Source: Glandiceps talaboti
Taxonomy: Eukaryota; Hemichordata; Enteropneusta; Spengelidae
Direction: 5' to 3'
Assembly: GCF_964340395.1 (NCBI RefSeq)
Contig: NC_135555.1
Coordinates: 5,028,501-5,092,500, forward strand
DNA length: 64,000 bases
Part shown: piece after piece, positions 41,139 to 62,285 of the stretch
Numbering within the stretch: the stretch's first letter is position 1
Layout: each line of letters begins with the position of its first letter
Notes under the pieces: generated by a model
The model's input: only the letters and a program-made list of their open reading frames with translations
Database searches by the model: none
Told to the model about the DNA's origin: nothing
Translations under genes and position numbers: made by a program

Positions 41139-44100
41139 ATGGCAACATCAAATACTGACGCTTTCATTTGTACAATTTGTTTGGAGGTTCTTCACAAACC
41201 AGTTACCATCCCATGTGGACACTCGTAAGTCAGGAAATCATGTTGTATTTCTTTCAACAAGCTATAATCATCACAAATAATATCACGATGATGATGTTTA
41301 ATAATGCACTTAAAATGTTAAACCTTGAAATGCCAATATTTCAACAATTTTGAAATCGCTGACATTCATACATGGCATTTTACATGAAGCACAGCTGGTA
41401 TTGAGGTGCATGTCTAAAATATCATACTGAGTAACTCCAAAGAATTATTATTTACTGCTCATACTGTGTCATATACATGATATACTTTGAAATGTAAGCC
41501 AGCACAAGTAGCATAACCACAATAAAACATATGCAATAGGACATTCATATACTAGTATGTACATTTATACTCGTTTTTGTCATAATAATCCAGCTATTAC
41601 AATGCTTATATACTTTTGTTTAAGCTAACTGATGCTGGTACAGTGTGCCCTCTAATGATGGCCAAATTTTCTTGTTGTGAGTCAAAATGAGAAAAACTGG
41701 GATTTCTTGTGAGTCACCACATAGTAAGAGATAAGGGGAACACCTAATTTTGGTGCATCACTAGAAATTGTGTGCGTCAGTGGCATGTCAAATTGGCTTA
41801 GAGGGTACATTGTGCTGGAGGGTTAGTAAACATTTGTCAATTTTTGTGAGAGCATAAAAATGAAAGATATAGGCAAAAAAAGCTGAACAGTGAGTTTTCA
41901 GTTAATTCTATAAAGAATTGGAAAGCTATTAGTAATCTATACCGACATCTTGATTGTACAGATCAATGTATCATACATATACATGCAGCACAATAAGTAA
42001 TGTCATTCTTGTGATCTCTGTGATATCTTGTCTTGATTTACAATTCAACATTTAAAAGAATATATTCTCTTTTTAATACAATATAAGGTTTTGTGTAACA
42101 TGTCTGAGTTCGTGCATGGGAAAATCCAAAGAAAGCAAAGAATCACCATACTGTCCACTGTGTAGAGAACCATTTGATCCTGCAAGACGAGTAAGAAATG
42201 AAGATTTGGAAAACAAGATGCGTCATACAAAGACAACCTGTAAAGCTTGTGGATATAAAGTAAGATAATGACAATTTGCTGTTTTGCTTTAGTTCCAAAC
42301 TCAGAGAGTAAATAATTCTTCAGCTAAACCACTCAGCCTTCTGCAGTTGTTATTGTATACAGTTCAATGACATACACTTAATTACTATTAGCTGTAGTCT
42401 GTGACATACAAATGAAGTAATTGTTTAGTAAATTACTTACTAGTATTTCATGATTTGACATAAATGGTATGAAATGAACAATAGGGACGTTATCAACACA
42501 TTGATTTTATGCAAATGTCTTGAAGTTCTTATACATCAGTTGTTTTCACTGTTTTTATTGGCTGATAGATGTATGACTTACCATGTATGACTTACTGCTA
42601 ACTTACGAAAATATTGTATGTTACTGCCATTGTAGTTGAACTTCATTTGCTGCTAATTGGTCAATTGTCAGGAATGTATATGTACATGTATAAACAGCAT
42701 TGTATACAAACAAAGATATACTGTGTACACACCAATATGAATCATAATTAATACTGATAAAGTAAGAATAGAAAGCTTGCTCTATCACAAAGTTATGTAT
42801 TGGAGCCATTACTCACCCATATATAATAACTTGTATTTCTTATGTTTTGATTTCATATTAATGATACATATCATACTTGATGGCTTTTTAGTCTTCAACA
42901 ACTTTGTTTGAAGCCTTGTTTCATTCTATTGTGGTTTCTTCTAGGTGAGGTACAATAAACTAAGAGCACACAATGATGTGTGTAGTAAAACAGAAGTAGT
43001 ACCAATTAGACCGTTCACACCTGTAGCTGAGACATCCCAACCAATACCCATGTAAGTATTGTCAACTCAGCTCTGTATGTGTGTATGTACTATGGTCTTA
43101 CATCATGTGTTGAGACATTTGACCATGATAATAAGTATGAGAAAAGATAGCTTCAGAATTGTTCAGGAAGTGTAGCTGAGATGAGACAACACCATTGATC
43201 ATGACATGACAGTGTACAGGACATTCCATGCAGTGCTGAACACACCTATAGTGATATAAACATATTGCTAACTAAATGCAATGGATGGTAGTCAAGGGAG
43301 AGACAGATTATCATACACACTATGATAATATGATTTGATTTATTGACTTACAGCATGTCTAGGATGACCATACTAATACAACTTTTTTCTTTCCATTTCA
43401 ACAGGGATGTTCCCAATAGGTCAACATTTCAGTGTCCATTCTGTTCTCAGTCCAACCTGGATTGTAAGGGGTTGATTGATCATTGCAATAAAAAACACAA
43501 ATCTCTCTCCTCGGCAGCTGTAAGTTTACATCTTCAAAGTTCAATTATTCAATATTACATACTAAGAATGATGCTATCACTGTTTCCAATCTAACTACCG
43601 GTAATAAACTAATGTAATCACAATATTGCTCAAAGTGAATCATGTTCATTTCTAATCATAAATTCAAACGACAGATTTTGAAAATTATAATGACATTAAT
43701 ACATGGGAATTTGTTTTGTCAATTTATGGCAAAACATGGTCATGATACTGGATGAATTTTAAGGAAATATTGACAATGTAGATCAAAGTAGCATCTCAAG
43801 TTTTTTTTCATGTTCCTTTAATGATTGAAATTGTCTTTTTTATTCTAGGTATGTCCTATTTGTGCTTCAATGCCTTGGGGCAATCCAAACCAACAAAGTA
43901 GTAACCTTCTAGACCACCTCAACTTGAGACATAAATTTGAATATGACACATATGTTGTAAGTAACTATGGTAACAATAAACAACTTGTATGGTTTATAAG
44001 AGTTGTTCAGATAATATCTAAATGCATGTTTAGGAGTTACTTAATCTAAATATTTATCACTAGAAAGGATGATCGAAAAATTTTGATTGAGCATACAAAA

Positions 44101-44691
44101 TGAAAGTTCAGTTTGAGTTCATTGTTGCAAACCACGGCCTGTTTTATGGCACCGTTCTTAATGCGCCGCCCCACTGGTGTGTGAGAATGTTTGAGTTAGT
44201 TTTGTAGAGATTCCTAATGTTGCAGTTTTCACTGCCAGATGTTGAAAATAAAAAAGTTACAATGATAAATTTTGGATAATCCAAGTTTAAATGAATTAGA
44301 TATTTTGTTGTAAAACACATACAAATGGTCTGAAATTACATGTATGTGATCTTAACATAACTCAAAAGGTTTTTAAAAAAATCTGACTTGCTTTCACCAT
44401 GTTAGCAGAGCATCAGCAAACTAGGTTAAAAGTAAGCATTTGTAGTGTCACATGACAACCAATAAAACCTTCATGTCAAGTTCTTTGAATGTGAGATGAT
44501 CTGGGTGTACAAAGGAATTACTTAGGTATCTTTTTACACAAAGTCAGCTTCACCCTGTTGATAATGGAGTCTTTACCAATGGTAAGTTTGACCATCAATA
44601 TATTTTTCTAATTTCTTTCCAGGATTACTCCGTTGATGATGATGCAATGCTTCAACTTGCAATGAGAGCTTCAATGCAAGAACGTTCATAG
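41139..44691 (+). CDS. RNF166: RNF166-like RING E3 ubiquitin ligase
   Basis: Six exons join in frame: 41139-41224, 42088-42259, 42945-43051, 43405-43519, 43849-43956 and 44623-44691, giving 218 aa. Domain order matches the RNF114/125/138/166 family. It has an N-terminal C3HC4 RING (CTICLEV...PCGHSFCVTC...[10 protein letters not shown]), a C2HC zinc finger (CKACGYK...HNDVC), two C2H2 fingers (CPFCSQSN...HCNKKH and [11 protein letters not shown]...HLNLRH) and a C-terminal ubiquitin-interacting motif ([16 protein letters not shown]). The linker SQPIP and VPNRSTF, and the MPWG and [12 protein letters not shown] segments, point to RNF166 within the family. These enzymes attach ubiquitin to substrates in innate immunity and autophagy in vertebrates; the substrate here is unknown. 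Confidence 0.92.
41641..41812. mobile_element. Non-autonomous hAT-like element with 8-bp target duplication
   Basis: The 172-bp element starts CAGTGTGCCCTCTAATGATGGCCAAATTT and ends with the near-inverse AAATTGGCTTAGAGGGTACATTG. It is flanked by TGCTGGTA (41633-41640) and TGCTGGAG (41813-41820), six of eight matching. An 8-bp duplication and a CAGTG-type terminus fit the hAT superfamily. It lies in intron 1 of the RNF166-like gene and has no transposase. Confidence 0.82.
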
Positions 44692-46300
44692 TTACCATGG
44701 AAACTGATCATAACAACAGGAGTAATTAGTGAATGCAATATGAATGCTCAAGTGATCTCGAAGTCTTGTCTTGAATGATGATGTTGAAGGTGATTTGATG
44801 ACAGAAGAGGGTAGTGCATTCCAATGAACGATTGTTCTGGTGAAGAATGGATTCTTGAAAATTTCAGTTTTTGCATCAAAAGTATTTGTATCTAGCTGGT
44901 TGAAGGCGAGTACTCTTAGTTGGTGAAAGTCGTTTGTTAGCTGAAGTGACTCATTTTATATATTCATGTCAATAATACATGTACTATATAGTGTAATGGC
45001 AGATACATAACTCATCATAAATTCTTGGCTGTGCAGAAGCTAAAGAATCAAACTCACTGATCTGCTAATTTTTCAAGAAGGTTGAAGGAGATGTGCAAAA
45101 GATTATATACCCACCCACTGTAAGATTTTAAATGTTTTCAGCATGTTACCTGAACGACTGTACTAGTCAAGTTTTTAGCACCCTTCTACCAAACCATACA
45201 TTACAATAGGGAACTTGCAATCCAGACAGAGCATGCTCGGATGCATAGGACTATGAGATTATTTGTAGCTATCATAGTACCTCATCTGGTGCTATCAATG
45301 AAATAAACCTCCTACAATGGTCAGGGTAACCATGACAACAATATTTATGGTTACAAACAAAGTAGCACAACTGTTTACAATATGATTAATTCATATTTAT
45401 CATCTTTCCCATGATGCAACATTCAGGATATTCAAGATGGCGGGTTTGCAAGTTCCCTATTGCCCCATTTAAATTTCTGTCGTGTTGTTAATTTTGTTCT
45501 GTTACTCTATTGTACTCATGGTTAACGCATGATCTTCTGATTTAGACCCCAGTTTAAAGCATATCACTGATGTAAATTTCTGTATTTTCATAATGAATTT
45601 ATGTACACATGATTGTTGAAAACGATTTCAAAATATACATAATGGACATCCCATTGACAAATGTGATGTAAGAGATATCATGTAATGAGAATAATAATAG
45701 TGTACTTTTCTTAAGTGCCTTCCAATAATTATAATAATTTTTTCATACATGACAAATGTTTGCATGTATCTACTCTATACCCAAGGTTTGCATCATTCTA
45801 TTCCTGTTATTGTGTACCCATTTATCCTGTATTGGATACAAGTTTTAACAAGTCAACTCTTCAAATGTTTTGAAAATGTAAAAGGAATTCAGTACATCTA
45901 GGAGTACCTTTCAGTAAAATGGCCACAAGTTAACCACTGTCATGTACAAAGTAGATAGAATTTATTGGTGATAGTCTTTGTGTATTGGTTGATGGTCTTT
46001 GATTGGTGCCGCTTTGTTCAACTCATTGTGTGCCTAGCTCTGAGTGGTTAGTTTTCCCTATTCCAGTACATAATACATATTTTCAAGTATTCTGAAAAGT
46101 TCCTTCTCTAATATGAAAACAATATTAATTTATTTGATAATGCTGATAGCCAGACTGAGATTTACACTTCATAATTGACAAATAACTTACTAAAGTACTA
46201 TATATTTGGTTAAATTTGAGATTTATGTGAATGATTATGTTTATTCATTATGTTAACTTTTATTGTGCAGATATGTAAAATGGTAATTACCTTTCTCTTC
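44692..46300. other. RNF166-like 3' UTR and flank
   Basis: No open frame of note follows the stop at 44691. The stretch contains a 260-bp MITE (listed) and several possible poly(A) signals. The exact 3' end cannot be set from sequence. Confidence 0.5.
45204..45462. mobile_element. 259-bp MITE with 17-bp perfect terminal inverted repeats
   Basis: CAATAGGGAACTTGCAA (45204-45220) is exactly mirrored by TTGCAAGTTCCCTATTG (45446-45462). The interior is non-coding and AT-rich and includes AAGATGGCGGG next to the right end. No clear target-site duplication was found beyond one or two bases. Confidence 0.82.
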
Positions 46301-46437
46301 AGTAGATGATGTGTGTTTCTCTCTAAATCAACTTACACTTACTTACACTTACACAAAGGGCAAATACAGTGGATATGAGTAATTTCGAGAATTTCGCAAA
46401 CATTAATTTGGTAGTCTGAGTATGTGCCTGCATGTTC

Positions 46438-46610
46438 CTATGTGTGTCTGTGCCTGTGTCTGTCTGCATGTGTGTGTATGTGTCTGTCTGTGTCTGTCTG
46501 TCTGTCTGTCTGTCTATGTATGTGCATGCATGTATGTATGTATGTATGTATGTATGTATGTATGTATGTATGTATGTATGTATGCATGTATGTATGTATG
46601 CATCCATCCA

Positions 46611-46665
<55 letters not shown>

Positions 46666-46682
46666 GCGTGTGCGTGCGTGCG
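46438..46682. repeat. Compound microsatellite (TGTC)n-(TATG)n-(TG)n
   Basis: TGTCTG, TATG with CATG variants, and TG blocks follow each other, and the tract ends in GCGTGCGT. All open frames through it are artefacts. Confidence 0.97.
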
Positions 46683-48349
46683 TACACTCGCACATTTCAG
46701 ACCAGGTCATCATCAAGGTTGTCAGCTGTCTCGGAAACTAAGTTTGATTAGAGTAGTTAGTTATTTTCATATACTTATTACATGTAAATATTAGCAACAA
46801 ATGGTTAACATTTTATGGATCGAGTCTCTGAAGTGTAACTACGAAATTAAGATAAATTGACATTCCTTTCACGGATACTGCATTATGATGGATACTAAAG
46901 TTTAGTCTCTGACACGTACGGATAAAATACAACGTTTATGAATCAATAAATGTTAAATTTACGAGTATCCTAGGCGGCAAACATCCATCGATCACTTTAT
47001 ATTTCGCCGTCAAGTCATGCAATGAAATGAATTATTCTTTCAAAAAGGACAATGGTCATTTTGTATTTATTGTGAGTTATAGCATATTGTGCAAACGATT
47101 GTTTTCATTCATCATATGGACACTACAGACTCGTGTTTCAGCCACTGTAACATGGGGGTATTTTAAACTACAGTAACGTAAACCCTGAGTAATGTGAAAT
47201 CTGTCGGAGACATGAATTTGCGTAGGTCATATTATACATAGTATTCTCCAACTTGTTACTGAACTGGGCTAGTCTCTGGAAATTACACACAACAGGTGTA
47301 CGTTAGCACGATGCATACCATGTATTGCAACTAAAATGCACACATGCACGCGATGCACACCTGTATTGCTACTAAACGTACAATCACATGATTTGTTTAC
47401 TCAGTCATTGACGACCATTGGCAGTACATCGATAGTGCACTGACTTTACTGGAAAAATCATGGCAGGTTAATGGCCAAATAAGTAGATCACACACCATTA
47501 GAGTGTTCTGTAAATTTCAAAAGTCGGGTAATGTTATTTTATATTGAAATTAAATATAAAAGTAATTCGGAAGAGTATGTGGAGATGTCTATAATAATGT
47601 ATATATGGATGGTTTTTAGTTAATCTTTGACTACAAAAAGTTAATAGCTGACATGACATGACATGACACATTGAAGGAGCCGGGTACGTTTGTATTGGTT
47701 ACCCTAAAAGCCTGCTGTGACCTTTAATTGGCAATCTTGTTGCTATAACAGTACATTCCTGTTAGGAGACAACGAGCGAATGAAAAGGTGAGAGGATATA
47801 TTTTGAATTCTTGTATTTTACTACTCTGCCAAGTTTGTACGGTCTTATATTGTGGTATTAAGGTAACTCTTTTGAGACACAGGCAATGCTGTATTGCCTC
47901 CTGGTATGACGTGACAAGGACGCGGTTAGACTACTACTAAGCAGTGACAACACAGTCATGTTAACCGAGTTCTCAACATTTGGGGATTAGGGCTAAGGGG
48001 CAGTCAGTTTGAAAAATCCATCGTGATATCAACAGTTAATGTATATCATAGGACCATAGCAAACTAGCCTACATAGGGTATGGTGGGATCCCCACCCACG
48101 TTGTAGTATAGACGTTCCAACGTCTATGATTGTAGTAAGCAAAGCATATAATATTGCACTGTGTAGTATTGTGTTCTCTAAGTAGTCTAATCAGTCTGAT
48201 GTTTGACTGACACGTACTTTAATAGTTCTGAAAAGTGTATATTATCGATACGTACACTGTGATATATATATATAAAATGTTAACCATCGTCCTGCTGTGT
48301 ACAAGCCTTCACATATATATGATTTGACACCTACGATATACTGTATAGT

Positions 48350-48430
48350 ATATAGAGTAGCTCTGGATGTATACGCTACGGGAGCGGGAGACGTGTCGTC
48401 TCGTAGCGTATACATTCAGAGCTATATATA
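48350..48430. repeat. 22-bp inverted repeat, hairpin-forming
   Basis: AGCTCTGGATGTATACGCTACG (48359-48380) is mirrored by CGTAGCGTATACATTCAGAGCT (48402-48423) with one mismatch around a 21-bp GC-rich loop. Flanking TATATAGAG/CTATATATAG extends the stem. Confidence 0.92.
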
Positions 48431-49220
48431 GACATAATATAGCAAGTTGGCTACTTCACTTTTTAACGATTGCACATACGGTTGGTGAAGTCTAGATCTG
48501 TAAGGAAAATTTCATAAAACTTAGTGATAATCATGAGAATACTTAAAGGCCAACAAAGGCAAGATTTGGCGAAGTTCAAAGATCAACAAGTTGGCGTGAC
48601 TTGAATAGATATTCAACTGTAACAGGTTGCTTGGCAGGAAATCCATGAATAAAAACCCGTCTGGTAATATTTAAACTCTTTGACCAATTGCCCTGCATGG
48701 ATATAGGACAATAGTAGTAGTGTGGTGAGGACATTCATAGATTAACAAAGTGGTATAGCTACTCACAGGGGTCATATTCACGAGAGTTTTGGTCTACCAA
48801 TTATATACATTGTAATCACTGCGACTCGGACGATTTCATCACCTGCGTGACATTCTTAAAATTTGAACGGAGTCTTGTTTCCCAATAAAGGTGGTTGATT
48901 GTAACCGTTGTTTTTATATCGGGGGGGGGGGGGGCTTAACATTTCTGTGTAGTATAGAAATATATTTGTTTGTTATGCTGTGAAGTTTGTGAAGGGACTA
49001 TTCGGGAGATAGTATTTTAACGTTTAATTAGTAACATTTATAAATTTATATACGATCGTATAAGGACTAGACTAGAGTGATACAAGTATGTTAAACTAAG
49101 TCCCTATACGCTAACGTTACGATTTACACCTCAAGACTTGTATCACTCCCACTAGACTCTACTACTGTGACGTTGATGTTTTCCCATTGCAATTGCTTCC
49201 TTTGTGGCAGTGATTCTCTG

Positions 49221-49307
49221 TAGTGGTCTGAGATGTGATATATATCATTTCAGACCACTATTCTCTGTAGTGGTCTGAGATGTGATATATATCAATTCAG
49301 ACCACTA
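49221..49307. repeat. Tandem pair of 40-bp palindromes
   Basis: Each copy runs TAGTGGTCTGAGATGTGATATATATCA(T/A)TTCAGACCACTA and is nearly its own reverse complement (arms TAGTGGTCTGA, AT-rich centre). The copies lie at 49221-49260 and 49268-49307, differing at one base. Confidence 0.95.
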
Positions 49308-50646
49308 CAGTAGTGGTATATGTCATTATATATGAATGGGATATCATGTACAGATTTGACATGTAGTTTGGTAAGGGTAAAATCAAAATTTAAACTTAAT
49401 TCTCACAAAAATGACCATTTTTTTATTCTTATACTTTGTTGTTCTAAAGGAAATATATTTTGATACATTGATACGAGTGTATACATTTAGTTCGGTGATT
49501 TGACGTAGACTCTGACCTCGTATGTGACCTTGAACTTCGGTACAGCCACTTCAGATTAGTTCATTGTGTCTCAGGTTCATTTATGTCGACGAATCTGACT
49601 GACAATGATATAAAAGATACTCATCTTCATAGGAATAAATTTCTTCTGAATTTAAATTTAGCTGAGCTAATAATCTTTGCAAAACGTGACCGAACATACA
49701 ATACAGTGTGATAAACGTTCAAATGGAGTGCCTTTAGATTATGAAGCTTTTCGAACACTTCCCAATTTTTATACGATATTTACTAACACTTTAACATGGA
49801 CTATTGAAGGGGACGGGCGTACTTAAAAATGCCAGCGATCAAAATAGAGGTCGTATTCATTAAAAGCATTTACTGATTATGAACCTTACTGATGCTCATT
49901 TTCACATCGTATCCGACACTACTGCATAAAATCGGTTTCCACTCGACAACCTTCCGTTGCTACCTTTGTAAGTAATCTATATGCTGTAGCTCTGACATAA
50001 GGTGTTACGCGCTAAATATATATGGTAAGAAGAGATGACTGTGTTACTTAGCAACAAGGTGGATGTAGGATTTAGTTTTATTTGATCTATATTCAGCAAA
50101 TTGCTTTCTTCGAGAAGCTCTCTCCAAAATACACATAGAAACGAATAATTGTATTTTAATTCAAAATTTATAGTTACTTTAACAAATTTATCATCGTTCG
50201 TACATACCTTTTTCCATTTTTTGTATTTCGACTGACGATTTGGGATAAGACTATAGATGTACATATCCAATGACCTTTAGACTGGACTGGACCGTAAAAA
50301 ACGGCTGTTTTTCGTATTAAGTATTCTTCACCAGGGACTTCAAAACACAAATAACGTTACTGCAACACTGACGACAAACACTGCGACATTGGCTCACACA
50401 ACAATTAATTCTAACACCATGGTTGAAATCTGGCATTGCGATTTACACTATTAATGGTTCCATCCATGACAAATAGATCTAGTCTTTATTCCTTGTTCGT
50501 GTACCTAAATTATTTTTCATACATCGTTGCAATCTTTTTTTTTTTTTATGTTACAGTCATTTTGCGGCTGATTCCCAACCAATATATCAGGATGGCTTTT
50601 GGTATTATATTCAGATAATACTTCAGTAAGATATTGTGTTGGAAGG

Positions 50647-54096
<3,450 letters not shown>

Positions 54097-57000
54097 ACTT
54101 TACTGAAGCTGTGAAACTCGTTTTAAAATGATTTAAGGCATCACCTCATAGGACTGCGTGTATTTTTGTCGAGATTCGCTTCATGAGCGCGTTAGTCGTT
54201 ACGTGTACATATAAAGGGATAGCTAAGTTGTCATGCCTTTGAGATATGTATATATTTGTATTTGCATGTGACCAATTAGTCTGTATATCTCACTTTATTG
54301 TACATTGTGTGTAAATAAGGTCCTGAACTTTGAGATACGATTTACCTTTAACCTGGTGGGCAGACTCGTCACATGGCGAACAGAAAGTTATGTTGACTGG
54401 TTGAGTAGCACAGTGAAATCATTTGACAATTATTCCATCACATTTGATAGATTTGTATTTAATTTGTTATAGAGCTCCTGTTTGCAGAGTGTTTCCGTTC
54501 AGAGACACGTTGAGGTAATTAGAAAGGTTGAAATTTAGAATAGATATGTGAATAGAAGGATTAAAAGCTAGAGTTAGAAATGTGAAGATGATGTGGAGAT
54601 AGATATATCGTTGCTACAATACCTTAAGAAGACATCAGCACTGGCTTCTTTCACAGTACCTATTCTGTAAATAGTTTTGCCTTGCTTCCGTTTACACCTC
54701 TGAAAAGTATGCCCTTTGCATGTATGACCATGTTTGTATCTTGGATGAAAACTCTGCCAAGGGCTGTGACGCAAAACTGCTTGCAGTAAAATGATTGAAG
54801 AAGTTGGTCATTTATCATTCGTCGTATCGTGAATTTTCCCAAAGAGTAAAGAATTATGTATATATATTATGAAAATGGATAAGCACTATCTCATTATACT
54901 TCAGTCTAACTCATTGCATGCAAGTTATAAGTTATTTGCACTGTTGGTTTTAAACCCCATCGATTACCTTGTCTAGTCTATTTTCTTCATTATATCTATT
55001 TATCTGTCAGTCTGGGCCTGTTTGTTTGTCTGTCTGTCTGTCTGTCTGTTTGTCTGCAGTATGCCCTCTATTGACGTACTTATCAATCTATCCGTCCATC
55101 TACCAATACCTATCTATCTACATGTCTGTCTGTCTATATATATTTGTCTGTCTATCTGAAATATTACTACTTCTTAACTACTATATATCAAAATAAGACA
55201 AACAGACAAACATTGTCAACTAATAAGTATTAAATATTACACGGTATCCTAATATGCATTGTATTTACAAATGTACATAACTACAGCTTGCATAGCCTGA
55301 AGGATCAGGCATTGTATGTAATATCTTTGGGGTAGTGGAGTGGTAACATAAGTGGACCAATGACTGCCACTCTCAGACTATAGCTTAATTTATGTTATTG
55401 CCAAGGTACCAGTTATACTATACAATATATATTATACTTTCAGCATTGTGAAAGAGCTACGTGAATTATGTCCATTCAATTTTTGGACATTGAATAGATT
55501 GGAAAAGTCAGAGTTTGACTTTTGATAACTACTAAAGTCTCTAAATTGTGAATGTGTTTTTAGTGGAAAAAAAATATACTCATTGCACTTTCCAAAGTTG
55601 GGAATATTTGCACACCTGTTGCAAGAGTATAACAAAATGATCATTTTGATGTATTATGCAGTATTTTTAATTTAATATATTTCTTCAAAAGTGAAATTGC
55701 TAGAGTTGAAAGTTCAAACCAATATTGCATCAAAAGTGTGCTTAAGTATTGTACATGTATTGTGAACTTTTATGAGACAGGAAAATATGGACCATTTACA
55801 GATACTGTATCAACATAATATATATGTATTTGTTGTATCTTTGTGAAAAATAAATGGCATTCAATATTACAATGTATGGTCTGTATAAATGACTCAACAG
55901 ATAAAGCAAATTTGGACAATTTGTTCCTAAATTCTGATGGTCAACTGCCTTCCATTCATATTTCAGAAAAATGCATTCAAGTTATCTATCATCCATGCTC
56001 TTGATTTTCTTCAGAGTACAACATGTACAACTTATGTGAGTATTAGTTTTTAGAGCTCTATGGGTGCATGTCACACACCTTAAACAACTCCCAAACACAC
56101 ATACAGAAGAATGTCCACTGTGTATGAACACAATTGCATTGAAATTTTATTACCCAAGTTTACATTCGACTAAATTTAAGTTTCATACTAAAGTGGAGTA
56201 GACTGACACATTTCTCAATATCTTGGTAAGGATGCTATATATATCAATATAAAAACACCAATTTTACCCACGTAAATAGATATGTCACAACGGTATATTT
56301 ATAAATGTTCTCAATCATCCAGGTATGAGGTAAATAATGAAGTAGTAGGCCTTTCCAAAATTTGCCACAGTGGTACTCTACTTCCTGTCTGTGTGTACCT
56401 TGGGGATATACATGGTATTGGTTACTCAGTTCAGCACTGCTGCTTTCCTTGACATCTGAACAATGCGAAAAACATCCCTGACTTACACTTCTACAGAATA
56501 CCAAGGGATAAAGCTCTTAAGAAATGGTACGAGGAGGTGATGATACGCCCAATTTGAGTGAGGGCGCTGTATTCTCAATTTCCCGTTTGCAGTCTGGAAT
56601 GGCCTATTACAATTTATCCCACCGTACTAGTTGTTTTGAGTGGCAAGTTTCATGTCCTATCTTGGATGCTTCTTCTGGTCGACTGATGATAAAGTGACAG
56701 GTGGTTGGCTACATATGATAAAGCTAATAAAGGAGAAAGACAATGTCATAACTTGATGAGTGTATACAACAATTCCTCAACAGTTCTCTATTTTACATGA
56801 CAATTCAACATCATCATATGCCACCAACCACCTATCATCAGTTGACCTGAAGAACCATCCAGGATAGGATGTGAAACTGATGTCACATAAAACACGTCTC
56901 ATATGATAGACTGTAATTACATAAATGTCCCAACAATATGACCATCTTATTATTTCCTCTTGTATGTCATATAATAATTCAGATGATAAAGTATTTATAC

Positions 57001-57127
57001 CAAATGCCCATTTTTAATAATTAGAAAGCCAGTTATGTATGTAAGATAATTTTATGAGAATTAGGACTCAACTTCATCTTTCTGTGAAAAAAATTGTTCA
57101 AAGGAAGTGTAATTTTCTATGGTTTAT
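54097..57127. other. 3' UTR of MIB-domain gene and convergent spacer
   Basis: The long 3' UTR probably ends after AATAAA at 55849-55854. Then follows AT-rich spacer with a large foldback element. The DECR1 poly(A) signal overlaps its stop at 57123-57130. Confidence 0.6.
56644..56879. mobile_element. Foldback element with about 65-75 bp inverted arms
   Basis: The left arm 56644-56719 (AGTTTCATGTCCTATCTTGGATGCTTCTTC...) is inverted in the right arm 56810-56879, with about 80% identity by eye and a central loop of about 90 bp. The size and long arms fit a foldback or Tourist-like MITE. No transposase is present. Confidence 0.82.
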
Positions 57128-62180
<5,053 letters not shown>

Positions 62181-62285
62181 GTTTATTTTTAGTGCTCATG
62201 CGCTGTATCAAATTTTCATCAGCTGCCGACCTTTGACCTCAAGCACATTTCATAACTACACTGATCGTTCTGCTTTCTTCTGAAG
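62181..62285. promoter_or_regulatory. 105-bp bidirectional promoter DECR1/BOLA3 with DR1 element
   Basis: Only 105 bases separate the two start codons, so both 5' UTRs and the shared core promoter lie here or just inside the genes. CGACCTTTGACCT at 62227-62239 is a direct repeat of the nuclear-receptor half-site with one-base spacing (DR1): one half is perfect and one has a single mismatch. DR1 is the HNF4/PPAR-RXR binding type. There is no TATA box. Confidence 0.75.

Larger units (their letters stand above)
46301..50646. other. Gene-poor spacer upstream of the MIB-domain gene
   Basis: No supportable exon was seen. The stretch has a compound microsatellite, two palindromic elements (listed) and, near 50557, an acceptor (TTTATGTTACAG) that probably opens the 5' part of the exon carrying the MIB gene's start codon. 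Confidence 0.55.

Noticed and set aside
55020-55160. TGTC/TATC-rich stretch with a 75-codon frame
   Set aside because: It is simple-sequence DNA in the presumed 3' UTR of the MIB-domain gene.
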